A DNA stretch of 64,000 nt from Tenebrio molitor (GCF_963966145.1 NC_091046.1:26164001-26228000), one strand, 5' to 3'. Counted from the first letter of the stretch, positions 51,311 to 61,952 are shown. The notes: generated by a model from the letters alone, not told the origin. A program made the numbers and translations.

Positions 51311-51489
51311 AATACAACGAGAGGGTACGAAATTGCCGGAAATTTTCGATCTCATTATACGAGTATTTGTTTCGACGACAATTTCCACAAGTGAGCGTGG
51401 CGAACGAGTGGAAATTGTCTAAGAAAGAAATACGAGCAAAATGAGGAGAAAAATTTCCCGCAATTTCGTACCATCGAGTTGTATTCGGC
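51311..51489. repeat. Palindrome i, ATACAAC on both sides
   Basis: AATACAACGAGAGGGTACGA...AATTGC and inverse; ACAATTTCCAC pairs with GTGGAAATTGT around the apex AAGTGAGCGTGGCGAACGA. Unlike most others it has ATACAAC at both ends and no box. Confidence 0.8.
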
Positions 51490-52118
51490 ATGACAATTCC
51501 ACGAAGGAAAATTTCATTTTCAAATTTTTAATACGTTTGTATCCAGGTACTGCCGGATAATAGAGAAATATTGCTTCTATCAGTTTTGTCATTTGATGCA
51601 TCATCAGAATCAGAATTAAGGTCCTCAACTTCATACTCAGAATCTGAATATGATCCTAGGTTAATTAATTAATTATAAATAGTGTATTACGAGTATATTG
51701 ATAGTGGTATGGAGGTAATCTAAAAACTTCATGCCCATATTTTTTTTAACAATTCATCCACTTCATACTTGATGTAAATGGTTTTTTTCACTACTAGTAA
51801 TAAAGTCTAGCGTTATCGGTTGTCATAGAACACTGAGAAGTTTCGTTCACTTGGTTTTTACATAAATTATAATTCATTTCAAAGAGAGATGTGTAAAGAA
51901 CTTGAAAAGTTTGGGTTGTTGCCGATCATTACTAAAAAATGTTGCAGGCAACACGTTGCCAATTCTGGCCTTGGTGTAAGGCCGCCTTTAAACTTTCGTT
52001 TTGCTGTTGCTACAGAATCTTGCACAATTTCCATCAGTTTATCTCCTGTTTCAGATATTTCGAAAAAGTCATACACTTCCAAAAATGCCACGCGATGGCG
52101 CTTGATATGATGGTCTAA
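51490..52118. other. Mostly non-coding; acidic minus-strand remnant
   Basis: Around 51655-51555 the minus strand reads SYSDSEYEVEDLNSDSDDAS, then NDKTDRSNISLLSGS. It could be an N-terminal acidic tract of a transposase or host protein; nothing more follows. Confidence 0.3.
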
Positions 52119-52352
52119 TAAGGTACTATATCACAAAGGTATCGCCAACGGTGCAGAGATATATCTCCCTCTCTTTTAATTTCGAGCAATGTTAAGTTAA
52201 TCTGTTTGACAGGATACAAACATCACTTAAAATTGTGTATACTTCTATCTTTGTCACACTCACGGGATTTATAGATAATGTCCTCTCTTTTAATTTCGAG
52301 GCGAAAAATTGTGGGGCGGAATGGCGCTACCTTCTAAAGATATAGTACCTTA
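52119..52352. mobile_element. 234-bp MITE with 8-bp duplication, P-like ends
   Basis: TGGTCTAA lies at 52111-52118 and 52353-52360. The ends TAAGGTACTATATC and inverse resemble the P element's TAAAGTCACTTTATC, and the next bases do too (CAAAGGTATCGCC against CAAAGTAGCGC). CTCTCTTTTAATTTCGAG occurs twice inside in the same direction. Confidence 0.8.
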
Positions 52353-52489
52353 TGGTCTAAGAGTAGAAGTATATGTTTTGAAGTGGTCCGATTCACAAAC
52401 ACTCAAGGGAATGTTGCATCCTAAGAAAAAAATGCTTAAAGCTATGTCAGTCTGACTTCTTTCTTCTTCAGACATACGGTCAACATAAT

Positions 52490-53089
52490 TATTTAATTTT
52501 TAATTTAGTCGAGCACGAACTTTTAGGTGTCAATTTGTTATCTATTTTCCTCTTGATTTTTTTTTTTGGTCCTGCAGAAGGCACATTGTATTTAGCGATT
52601 ATTGCATTGATTGCTTCAGCGTCAACAGTGTTACTTTCTGTACAGACTTGTTCCATCTCCACCTTTAATTCATCTGGTATTTCATCATATACCCAAATTT
52701 GACTCTCAAATTCTGGTGTATATTGCACCTCCTGTGATTGTTGCCAGAGTATTGCGTTTCCGCTTGCCTGACTGGCGGCAGAGACTTCGCTGTCATTGAA
52801 TTTTCAAATAAATTCGGTGATGAGTGTGATGAACTGATGACTGATGAAATGTTCTGGCAGCGTTCTCTAGGAAATATAATTTCAAAAAATATCTTCCATG
52901 AACTCTAAACATTATTTCATTTATTACGTGTTTTTCTAAACGCCTTTGCGTGGTGTTTTCCAATACACGCTTGCAAATGTTGCACAACCCAGCCTTTTTA
53001 TTATTAACTTTAATTTGGTGAAAATTTCCCCTTTCCCAAAAACTATGAGGTGGTCTGCCAGCCCCAGACATTTTTAAAATAATGAAACA
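52490..53089 (-). pseudogene. BED-finger protein N-terminus, hAT-type
   Basis: Starts MSGAGRPPHSFWERGNFHQI, KVNNKKAGLCNICKRVLENT, TQRRLEKHV: a BED zinc finger (FW..., CxxC, H...H) as in hAT transposases. After a shift: VQYTPEFESQIWVYDEIPDE, LKVEMEQVCTESNTVDAEAI, ending in a basic tail. The hAT catalytic domain is not in the window, so this may be a truncated or domesticated BED protein. Confidence 0.55.
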
Positions 53090-53099
53090 CAAGCGGATT

Positions 53100-53800
53100 C
53101 ACCCGAAAGGCTGAAAACGCAGTTTTGGTTATGTTTTTTTGCATCGCACGCACGTGTTATTACTATCGAACGGGCACGCCAAACCGCCAACGCTTCGCAT
53201 GAATGAATCTTAGAGGGTAGAATAAACTACAGAAATAAATTACATTATCTACATTTACTACACAGAAATGTAGAAAACCACCAAAATGTGTCTAATTTCA
53301 CAACCCTGGGTTAAAGTCACACACATCCAAAATTTGCGTGGGTTTTCATCGCCAACTGCAATAGGACAGTCAGTTATAATGACCCTGTATAACTAAAAAA
53401 TATTCTACTTTAATCATCACCTACTCTTAAACACAACAAAAAAACTTGAAACATCTTAAAAACTATCTCTCATACTCTTTTTATGACAGGTGTACATACA
53501 AATTTGTATAATAACACGAATAAAGATTTATTTATTATTTATTATTATTATTATAAATCGAACTTAGAATAGACCAGTATTCTTTGATTTGACAAGATCT
53601 ATTTGAAATTGAAAGCGGGAAAGCCGGGATTCCCTCGCAATGGGAGGGAACGGGCCAGGAAGAAAGGAGAAAGCGGGTTGTCGGTTAGGTCGGAAGCGGA
53701 GTCGGAGTCGGTGCTGGAGCTAGGCTAGAAGCGGAAAGAGGATCGGGATCGGAATGAGCTCTGCAGGCTCGGCGCGGCCCTTTTATTGCCACGGTGTAAT
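53100..53800. other. Non-coding with a GC-rich repeat patch
   Basis: 53520-53556 is an (ATT)n microsatellite. 53625-53760 is GC-rich with GGAAGCGGAGTCGGAGTCGG-like reiterations. No gene seen. Confidence 0.45.
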
Positions 53801-53804
53801 GTAA

Positions 53805-54740
53805 TAATTCTGAAATAATTTTTAATAATAGAAAGTAAAAATCCTCACTCTTGGGATTGGAATATTTATGCTGAAACACTTACTCCTTATGTGTTTTGCA
53901 TGTATTTTCTTTCCATAACAAGTAACTTAATGAATATTCCTTAATTATGTTCAACGAAATACATAGATTGCCATGGATTTCAAAACTGTCAGTGTCAGAT
54001 ACCAATGCGACGTCCTAATTGGTGACAAGTTTAATTGAAATAAACAAAAATTGTTCAGATTTAATTGTTTTTGAGTCATACTTTCTGGTCGTGGAGAATT
54101 ATTACATGGTCGTGGAGAAAATACATTCTGATACAGAATATACTATTCCATCTTCAATGTATTTTTTCTACAATTGTTTCGAAAAATTAGTATTCACGCA
54201 CAGTTATCTATACGTGATGTGGATAATTTTCTTATGTACAGTTTTTTTGCACTGTTGTAAGATTGAAACTATAGAAAGCACACACAAGAGTGTGTGAAAT
54301 GCGATTTCTCCATGACCGTTAGTGAATGTTATAATTCCGAAATCATTTTTAATAATAGAAAGTAAAAGGTCTCACTCTTGAAATAAAATATTTATTCTGA
54401 CACACTTGCTTCTTATCTGTTTCGCATGTATTTTGCCATGGATTTCAAAACTGTCAGTAGTGTCAGATATCAATACGGTGTCCTAATTGATAATGACAAG
54501 TTTGAATTGAAATAAACAAAAATTGTTCAGATTTAATTGTTTTTGATTCATACTTTCTGGTCGTAGAGAATACATGGTCGTGGAGAAAATACAGTATGTT
54601 ACTCGGTTAGAATGAAAATTCGATCTACTCGCTAACGCTCGCGTTCGGAATCTTCCACTCGTAGATCGAATTTTCATTCTAACCTTGTTACAGAATATAC
54701 TATTCACACACATAAGCTTTTCTGGTTTTGACTTCACACA
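53805..54740 (+). repeat. Tandem duplication of about 0.45 kb
   Basis: Unit 1 (about 53805-54295) and unit 2 (about 54325-54740) share TAATAGAAAGTAAAA, GCCATGGATTTCAAAACTGT, ATTGTTCAGATTTAATTGTT, CATACTTTCTGGTCGT and ACAGAATATACTATTC in the same order. They differ by substitutions and indels, and unit 2 carries a hairpin insertion. No coding role seen. Confidence 0.85.
54604..54687. mobile_element. 84-bp hairpin insertion, GTTAC duplication
   Basis: GGTTAGAATGAAAATTCGAT...CTAC pairs perfectly with its inverse over 24-25 bp. GTTAC precedes (54599-54603) and follows (54688-54692). The other unit of the tandem duplication has a single GATAC at the same point, i.e. an uninterrupted site. The apex contains CGCTAACGCTCGCG. 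Confidence 0.85.
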
Positions 54741-54840
54741 CTGTTTTCTATTAGTTACCTAATAACATGGGCACTGCGTTGATACTTTCCTTCAAAAATT
54801 TGAATTGAATTTGAATTTTGAAGACAATTATTGAAAAAAT

Positions 54841-54979
54841 ATTGTTTATATTTCGTGCGTGAAGATGTTTTTTGTGCATTCAAAGGCTTTTACTGCCTCG
54901 ACCTGTCTCTCGGCGTAAAAGACGTTTTCATGCACAAAAAAACACTCATTTCAGGCACTTAATATAAAATAACTATTTA
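54841..54979. repeat. Box-palindrome, copy f
   Basis: TGTTTTTTGTGCAT...GGCTTTTAC pairs with GTAAAAG...ATGCACAAAAAAACA; the box ATAAAATAACTATTTA follows at 54964-54979. Confidence 0.75.
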
Positions 54980-55151
54980 ACTTTTGTAAAAAAAAAACCT
55001 CTAGTTTATTAAAACATCTTACTTAAATCCCATATGTTTAAGTAGCTTTCTTAAATGTTTTACTATCATGGAAAAATGCTAAGAATTTATAATATCAAAA
55101 ACCTTATAAAGAAATATAATTTTCTCTTGTGTATACGGATTTTGATAAATG

Positions 55152-55371
55152 TCACAACTTGTCAAGACAAAACGTCAAGCTAATTTTAAAGATTTTAAGC
55201 GATTTGGAGCCTTTAAGGGCTCGTCGAACAAAAAAACGTTGTTCATGTGTAAATTGGGCCTTCTTTGGCACTCGTGGGCCTTTAGAACGCTCGTTTCACT
55301 TAATAATGGCCCACTTGTGAGAAGAAAGGCCCAATTTACACATGAACTCATTAAATAAACTACTATTATCT
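55152..55371. mobile_element. Box-palindrome element, copy g (inverse of d1)
   Basis: GTCGAACAAAAAAACGTTGT precedes a palindrome (GTTCATGTGTAAATTGGGCC...GGCCCAATTTACACATGAAC). It ends with the box variant ATTAAATAAACTACTATTAT at 55352-55371. Sequence outside the palindrome matches 15490-15600 in reverse. Confidence 0.85.
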
Positions 55372-56537
55372 ACGGTCATGTAAAAAGTAGGCACTTTTTG
55401 AACTAAAAATCGTTGTCAAACTTGACGTTTACTGAACTGACGGAATCGTGCCATAAAATATACAATTTTTAGTACACGATTATGTCAAAAAAGAAGAAAT
55501 CTGTAATAACGATTTTTATATTTATTTAATATACAGGATTATTTGTAGTTGGTTTTAAAAAAACATAGATACATACTTACATATTCTAAAAGAGATTCGA
55601 ATGAACTGAACTGTTTATTAACAAAACACGTTATTAACAGTTGTAACATTGTAAATGAGTAATTTAGTACAGCCAAGAAAAACAGTTTATGTTCGTCGCC
55701 CTCAAGTACGCAGTGTCGCTGGAATTTTCCTCTCCTCCCACTTCGGTGGGATCCGCGCTCTTCGCCGCCGCTGCGTTCAGCTACCGCGACAATCACCTCT
55801 TGCGATGTTCTCGTAGCTGCCATTTTCCGCTGCCGCCGTTGACGTCATTTCGCCACCTTTGCTTACAATATTTACTATTAAACTTAATTGCTCCCTATAT
55901 GTACATCCACTTTACAGTTGGTGCAATTTTTAACAGTCTTCGGTCAAGAGTTTGGTACTTGTACATGGGAATGCTGTGAGGATTTGGCAGTGCTTGGCAG
56001 TTTAGTGGATGTAAGTACCCATTTCATTTTCCGCAGGACTAGTCGTAGAAGAAATACTAGGCTGATTTTCTCCTATCCCCAGAATTTTATTGGAAATGGA
56101 AATCTTATTTGCTATGGATTCCTCCACATACGATTCTGTCACGGTTGTGATGTTCATTCTCAATGCCTCTTTAGAGATAATATGTCTCCTTCAGAATCGA
56201 CAAGGACGGTGGCAGAGGATCTAATAATAATAGTAAATAATATATGACGGTATAATATACGAGTATATATAATAATTACCTTCTATGACTGTGACCACTA
56301 TACTCATGTGGATATGTCAAGTCAAGATATTTAGCAATGTCACTAGGTATTTTTCCAAAGGTATTAATCTCGACTGGTTGGGTAGAACACTTTCCATTTC
56401 GATAAATCGCTCATGTTTTGTATGTGAAGGTCTAGGGAGACATATCTTCTATATATTTTTGATGTCTTGATCTCTTCCATCAATGACAAAAGTTAAGGGT
56501 TTATTGGTTTTCGTGTCAGGTACTTTCACTACCGTAG
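55372..56537. other. No assignable gene
   Basis: A minus-strand frame at 55823-55680 (MAATRTSQEVIVAVAERSGG...) and a plus frame at 55888-56247 (containing FGTCTWECCEDLAVLGSLV) are open but match nothing I know. The GC-rich 55720-55850 patch could be an exon or promoter-like region of an unknown gene. Confidence 0.3.
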
Positions 56538-56731
56538 ATGTGGGTGACTTGGGACGATTTTGACTTTCAACTTATGATTTCTAAAAAACCGTGAAACTTT
56601 TTCAACTTCAAAAAATTGCACATTATGCCAAATAATCAGGACTATCGGTTGGCATAATCAAAATGCGTTAAAATCACTTTGTTAAATAAAAAACAAATAA
56701 AATACGCCTGTCCCAAGTCACCCACCACTTT
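56538..56731. mobile_element. 194-bp MITE
   Basis: GTGGGTGACTTGGGACG is inverted as CTGTCCCAAGTCACCCAC. ACTTGGGACGATTTTGAC also occurs alone at 16284, a truncated relative. Confidence 0.75.
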
Positions 56732-56811
56732 GGGTTCAGAAACCTAACAGAATTTTAACTGTCCGATCAATCTAGTTAACAGACCAGTTATAGTATTTAA
56801 CATTACTAGCA

Positions 56812-56914
56812 TGGTAAAAAGGGTTTTTACTGGCGACAGAAGGATATGACTGGAGAGCCGAAGGCGAGCCAGTCACCTTCTGAAGCCAGTAAAACCCGTT
56901 ACCATGCGTGTATT
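56812..56914. repeat. Palindrome j
   Basis: GCATGGTAAAAAGGGTTTTTACTGGC and inverse; CAGAAGG...GACTGG pairs with CCAGTC...CCTTCTG; the apex is AGAGCCGAAGGCGAGC. No box is present. Confidence 0.8.
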
Positions 56915-58379
56915 GTCGAAAATTGTATTTGTTCCTCACTTGTAAACAATTATACCGTATGTTTCAAAAAATTTCTGGTCAAGTAGGTTCTGAAAAACAA
57001 AAGCATTAAAAACGTATGGCGTAACTTGAATAATCCAGGTGTAAATGTGATTATCACAATAATTGTTTTGAACGAACTGTCATAAAATGACAATTTTGGG
57101 GAAAGTTTGCTAACGGTTCTTTTCCTACGATTCTAGGAGAATTGGCGTCATAATTCGACGGACGGGACCGCGCAGTTCTATCCCGTCCACCGCCGTTTGT
57201 CTTCTTCGTCGAATTGTCGTATACCGTACTTAGAGGGGTAGGTGATTAAAGTTAGGTTATGTACCCAAATGAGAAATCACCAAATAAATCCGCGCAATAT
57301 GTGTAAACAAGCAATGTAATAACAATAAATAAATAAACCACAATTAATAATAATGTGGTTTAAATTATTCTAGAGCAAGTGTTGAAAGTGGTAGCTATGA
57401 GCTTCGATGCACATTGTTACACGCCTCTTCAAGTTCTCAAAAACACGAACCCATGTCTTAGGAGTAACTCGCTCGCATTCTTTCCTAATTCTGATTTTCT
57501 AATCATCGATTGCATGGACAGGTTTCTTGAAAATGGTGTTTTTTAAGTGAGGAAACGAGGTAATCAATCGGCGTAAGAGCTGGCGATCTTGCAGCCCAAA
57601 GATCTCGAATGATCAACCTATCGTCAAAAAATTGTCGCAAATAACGAAGAGTCTCCCGTGTTGTATGGGCTGTAGCCCCGTCTTGTTGAAAGTACCCATG
57701 ATTCAATTCATCATCGTGGAGTTGATTAATGAAAACATCAAGAATGTTGTTCCGGTACCTTTCAGCTGTTAATGAAGCTTCAAAAAAGATGGGTCCAATC
57801 AATCTTCGTTGGGACATACCAATCCAATTTTCAGAGGATGCAGTGGTGTTTCACGAAAGAAATGTGGGTTATCTGCACTTCACATTCTCATTGTTTATGA
57901 AGCCACTTACATGAAACCATGCTTCGTCTGAGTAGAAGGTAAGGTCAAGAGTCTCATCGTTATTTATAAAGGTGTTAAACCAATTGCAATGAGCAACCCT
58001 TTGATTATAATCAGGTGGCAGCAGTTCTTGGTAAACCAGGACTTTGTAGGGGTACAAGCCAAGATCCTTTCGAACAATCCTCTGACAGGTTGACACTGAT
58101 AGGTCAGTCTGTGACAGTCGCCTGAGAGATAATTAGGGTTCGTCTTCCATTCGGCGTTGGACATTCTGAATATTTTCTTCAGTACGAACCTTAGGTCGAC
58201 TACTTCCAGGCTTCCGCTGAACACTGCCACTGGCTCGAAATGTGGGAACCGGTGTGTCCGAGTTCGGCCCGCGCGTTAAAGCTCTGTAATCCGATGTCCG
58301 AGTTGGGCGCGGCTACCTGTAATAATCCTCCGCCGCGCCGCGCCGTGCCGTCTTGACGGCATCGCCGCATCGGAGTTCA

Positions 58380-58413
58380 GTACCTACCTACCTACCTACC
58401 TACCTACCTACCT
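58380..58413 (+). repeat. (CTAC)n microsatellite
   Basis: About eight perfect CTAC units. Confidence 0.95.
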
Positions 58414-58872
58414 TGAGCAGCATAACGAAATCAAACCAGGATATAGAATTATTCGCTTCAAGTTGAGTTTTTGGGAGAGGAAGACAGACCTTCTGGCTTG
58501 CCACAGATTCTTCCGCGCACGATCCACGTCATAAGTGAAAATCTGATCCAAAAAACCATTTTGTCGCAATTCTTGACGCAATAGTTTTGCAGGTTTGTGT
58601 GTTAAATTGTCTAGAGCTTTTCTTTTGACGCCATTACTCAGTGCTTGCCTCTCTATATTTTCATCTTCCGGGTGATTATGAATAAGATCACTGCTGATCA
58701 CATTCGTTGGTTCGGAACCGAAGGTTTACACTTTTGCAAGGCAGTACGGAATTTCATCGTCGTTTAACTTCCTTGCCACACAAAACTTAAAATTATTCAC
58801 TACAAGCAACTGTTTCCCGTCTTCACTCAAAATTGATTTTACTTCCATTTCTGAGACTAGGTAGGTATTTAC
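58408..58872 (-). pseudogene. FLYWCH zinc-finger fragment
   Basis: The minus strand reads MEVKSILSEDGKQLLVVNNF, KFCVARKLNDDEIPYCLAKV, a stop, then IHNHPEDENIERQALSNGVK, RKALDNLTHKPAKLLRQEL. The NxFxFxxxR...YWxC...HNH order is the FLYWCH fold, often at the front of Mutator-like transposase genes in insects. Here a stop and a missing central cysteine stretch mark it as damaged. It may be cargo carried by the flanking GC-rich ends. Confidence 0.55.
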
Positions 58873-59540
58873 AGATTCATTAGCAAATATTCAAATGGAA
58901 CTGAAATTAAGATTCATTTTTATAATTAGTTGTTGGCCGGGTGGCCCTACTCCTTATCGGATTAGGCGGTGTCCGGATTGGGAATACTTGGGGGCCGATA
59001 AATTTGAGCGAGGATTATCTCAGGTACCGGGCCCAACTCCGATACGCCCGTGCGAACTGTGTACCTCAAGGTCACGGAAAATTGTTCATAAAGAACAGCA
59101 GCATTTTGGAAAATTTTCTGGGAATTCGTTAATAGCTGGTGCAATTTGGTATACCCACGTTCCATTTTCATCTTGCTGGCCATTGCGGAAGTAAGATTCA
59201 ATCATAAAAATCTTTTGTTCTGGAGTAAAAACCATTTTCAGATTGAATTTTGCGAACAAAATTATAATGGCGATTAATGACGTTTTTGACAGTTCAATTA
59301 TTATTTGACAAGCTAAGCCATACGTTTTTAATGCTTTTACCTACTTGACCAGAAATTTTTTGAAACATACGGTATTAACCGGGTCTGTTAATTTTTTAAC
59401 ATAACATCACTACAGAATACAGGGATGCTACTCGTTTAGAACGTGAAAGTGAGTTGCAAAAGTGAATAGAATTTGAAAAAAAGTGAATAAAAGTGAATCT
59501 GCTTACACAAAAAAAGAAAAAAAGTAAAACCAGTAATATA

Positions 59541-60443
59541 CGAGGGTCATCCAGAAAGTAAGGTTACAAGGGCTCCTGAGGCCGGGGGAAATTTTTCGTT
59601 TCGAAGTTGGCACACCTGGCATATAGGGGGGATCCTAGTTGTCAGTTTGTTTGGTCCTGCGTGTTTGTCGGCCATTTTGTTCAGTCACAATAAATTTTTC
59701 CGATGGAGAGGTCGTCGCGCGCTCCCGCCACCTCCGTTTTGCACAGGAAGGAGAAGCTTTTCTGGATTCTATCGTGACGGGGGAATGAGACGTCGGTGTG
59801 TCACTACACCTCAGAATCCAAAACACAATCTTTTAGTGGCGTCATTCATTTTCCCCAGCCACCAGAATGTTCAAGACGAACCATTCAGCCGGAAAAGTTA
59901 TGTCATCTGTTTTTGGGACCGTAAGGGGTTCTTTTTGGTGGATTTTATGCCTAAAAATGCAGAGGCTTACTGCAATACCCTAAAAAAAAAAAAAAACTCA
60001 GAAGAGCCATTCAGAACCGCAGAAGGGGAATGCTGGCCCGGGGAGTCAGCCTCGTGCATGAGAACGCTAGGCCCCATATCGCGCCAGTTTCACAGGAGCT
60101 GCTGACATCGTTTGGATGGGATATTGTCATCCACCCCCCCTATTCACACGACTTGGCGCCTTCGGACTATCACTTTTTCACTAAACTAAAGGAGTTTTTG
60201 GGTGGGAAACGTTTTTCCAACAATCAGGAGGTCAAGGAAGTGGCTGAAAGAGCTGGCGGTGGAGGTCTATGACACTGGCATACAAAAGCTGGTGCCCCGA
60301 CTGCAGAAATGTCTCGATCTCGATGGCGATTACGTTGAAAAATAGTTTAATATATTTGTGAAGTATTCTGTGAATTTCAATTGAATACAAGCATTTCTCG
60401 ATCCTACATAAATGTTGTAACGTTACTTTCTGGATGACCCTCG
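59541..60443 (+). mobile_element. Mariner element, TA flanks, 0.9 kb
   Basis: CGAGGGTCATCCAGAAAGTAA and inverse; TA at 59539-59540 and 60444-60445. This is a known type of insect mariner terminus. It carries a deleted transposase gene. Confidence 0.9.
59700..60342 (+). pseudogene. Mariner transposase remnant
   Basis: Keeps CFWDRKGFFLVDFMPKNAEA (after the first Asp), then in shifted frame MLARGVSLVHENARPHIAPV, where the second Asp is replaced by Glu (HEN for HDN), then HPPYSHDLAPSDYHFFTKLK (third Asp) and FLGGKRFSNNQEVKEVAE. An A-run shift, deletions and the Asp-to-Glu change disable it. Confidence 0.8.
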
Positions 60444-60445
60444 TA

Positions 60446-60595
60446 CGTACAATTTATTAATTTATATATTTTTTTTTTATCAAATAATGATGTATAAATA
60501 AACGAAATAAGAAAATAAGCCCCTTTGGGGTTTAATAGTACCTATAATAAACGCAAACAACAAAAAATATAAATTCTGAAGTAACAAAAACATAT
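60446..60595. other. AT-rich spacer
   Basis: No feature. Confidence 0.5.
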
Positions 60596-60596
60596 A

Positions 60597-61593
60597 CAGG
60601 GTCGCTACAAAGTATGGCAACAGTTAAATATCACGAGAATGGTTTCTTGGAAATCCTTGAGATTTGGTATGGAGTTAAGAGCATTTAAATTCTATTCTTT
60701 GCAAATTTTTCAGTTTTATACCATCATTTGTTTTCGAGATATAAAGCTAACTAGAATTTTTTTAAACGGCAACAGGGGTTAATTTTATGATTTTTGAAAA
60801 GAGATTTTTTTTCTGAATTCAACGATGTAATTCACATGTAATAATAGTTTACATAACAACCCTAAATTTTTTTTTTTAATTTAATTCAAAAATAAATAAA
60901 CGTAGCTACTGTTTGAGGCTCTTTTTATTAAACCTATCAAACCGTTTGTTGGAATTCTTTGAAATTTGTTACGGAGTTAAGGGCATTTAAATTCTATAAT
61001 TTGTAATTTTTTTTGAGTTTAATATGTACCTTCCTGGTTCGAGATACAAAGCTATCTTGAATTTTTTTAAATGGCAATTCAACACTGTATCACATAATGA
61101 CCGTTTCATTTTTTGTGTGTCATCAAAAGTGTCATCACTTCAGCACAGCTTCGTCTCCTATCACCATATCCATTCATCATTAGAACTTCTATCCGCTCGG
61201 TTTCACTTAAATAAGGCATTTTTATAATAAATAAATAAGTAATAAATTAATTAATAATAGAAACTGTTTTCAAAGATAACTGTTTATTTATTTTTGAATT
61301 AAAATTAAAACAAAATTTTTGACCATTCTTATGTAAACTATTATTACATGTGATACATCGTTGAATTCAGAAAAAAAAACCTCTTTTCAAAAATCATAAA
61401 ATTAACCCCTGTTGCCATTTAAAAAAAATTCAAGTTAGCCTTGAATCTCGAAAACAAATGAAGGTATAAAACTGAAAAAATTGGAAAGAATAGAATTTAA
61501 ATGCTCTTAACTCCTTACCAAATCTCAAGGATTTCCGAGAAACCATTCTCGAGATATTTAACTGTTGCCATACTTTGTAGCGATCCTGTATAA
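60597..61593 (-). mobile_element. Element with about 270-bp TIRs
   Basis: CAGGGTCGCTACAAAGTATG...GCAACAGTTAAATATC and inverse; similarity runs inward to about 60860 and 61310 (ACATGTAATAATAGTTTACAT). TA/TATA flanks. The centre holds a transposase N-terminus (next entry). It is a deletion derivative of a mariner-like element with long TIRs. Confidence 0.8.
61090..61222 (-). pseudogene. Transposase N-terminal HTH (DUF4817-like)
   Basis: The minus strand reads MPYLSETERIEVLMMNGYGD, RRRSCAEVMTLLMTHKK then a stop. LSxxERIEILMMxGYGDRxRSxxEVxxLFN is the N-terminal helix-turn-helix of a common insect transposase group. The rest is deleted. Confidence 0.7.
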
Positions 61594-61950
61594 TACACGT
61601 ACAAATCTACTTTCTTTGTTTTTTTTTATAAAGAAGTTCGAAATAATATTCGATTTTCGCTTTTCTTAATATTTCCCTCCACCACCCGGCGGCACGGCAA
61701 TTTTGCCGGAGTACATATCTTACCGTAAGAGTCCAAAAAGGGTGAATGTGCACATCCACCGGCTTATGTGTACACTGACCAGCAGAACCGGCCAATTTGC
61801 GTAAATTATCTCTTATATGCACTTTTATTTATTGCACTATTTAGTGAACTGGAGCAGGCTTCAGCAAGTTTATTCACTTTAAGTAAAAATGCAATTGGTA
61901 CCAAGATGTTAATAGGTACATATAGGTATTAAAGGTCTGTACGATTTATG
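61594..61950. other. No gene recognised
   Basis: A minus frame at 61822-61607 is open (MHIRDNLRKLAGSAG...) but matches nothing known to me. Confidence 0.4.
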
Positions 61951-61952
61951 TA

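Larger units (their letters stand above)
58262..59095. other. Foreign block inside the mariner gene
   Basis: Outer parts are GC-rich: GTCCGAGTTGGGCGCGG (58299) and, roughly inverted, CCGGGCCCAACTCCGATACG (59029), possibly ends of one insertion. Between lie (CTAC)8 and a FLYWCH-type gene fragment. Confidence 0.55.
57503..59240 (-). pseudogene. Mariner-type transposase, split and frameshifted
   Basis: N-terminus at 59232-59095: MVFTPEQKIFMIESYFRNGQ, NEFPENFP. After the cargo, from about 58255: FRASGSVQRKPGSSRPKVRT, LSVSTCQRIVRKDLGLYPYK, FYSDEAWFHVSGFINNENVK (first Asp), RRLIGPIFFEASLTAERYRN, GYFQQDGATAHTTRETLRYL (second Asp), RSPALTPIDYLVSSLKKH. The third site reads LTPID, where LTPLD is expected. 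It belongs to the same family as the gene at 4.8-7.6 kb. Several shifts make it inactive. Confidence 0.85.
56955..59372 (-). mobile_element. Mariner-type element, TA flanks, with internal cargo
   Basis: CCGTATGTTTCAAAAAATTT...CTGGTCAAGTAGGT and inverse; similarity continues to about 75 bp (AGCATTAAAAACGTATGGC). TA is at 56953-56954 and 59373-59374. It contains a broken transposase gene and about 0.83 kb of foreign sequence (58262-59095). Confidence 0.85.

Noticed and set aside
54604..54687. Hammerhead ribozyme in the hairpins
   Set aside because: No CTGATGA...GAAA core was found in this or the other hairpins.
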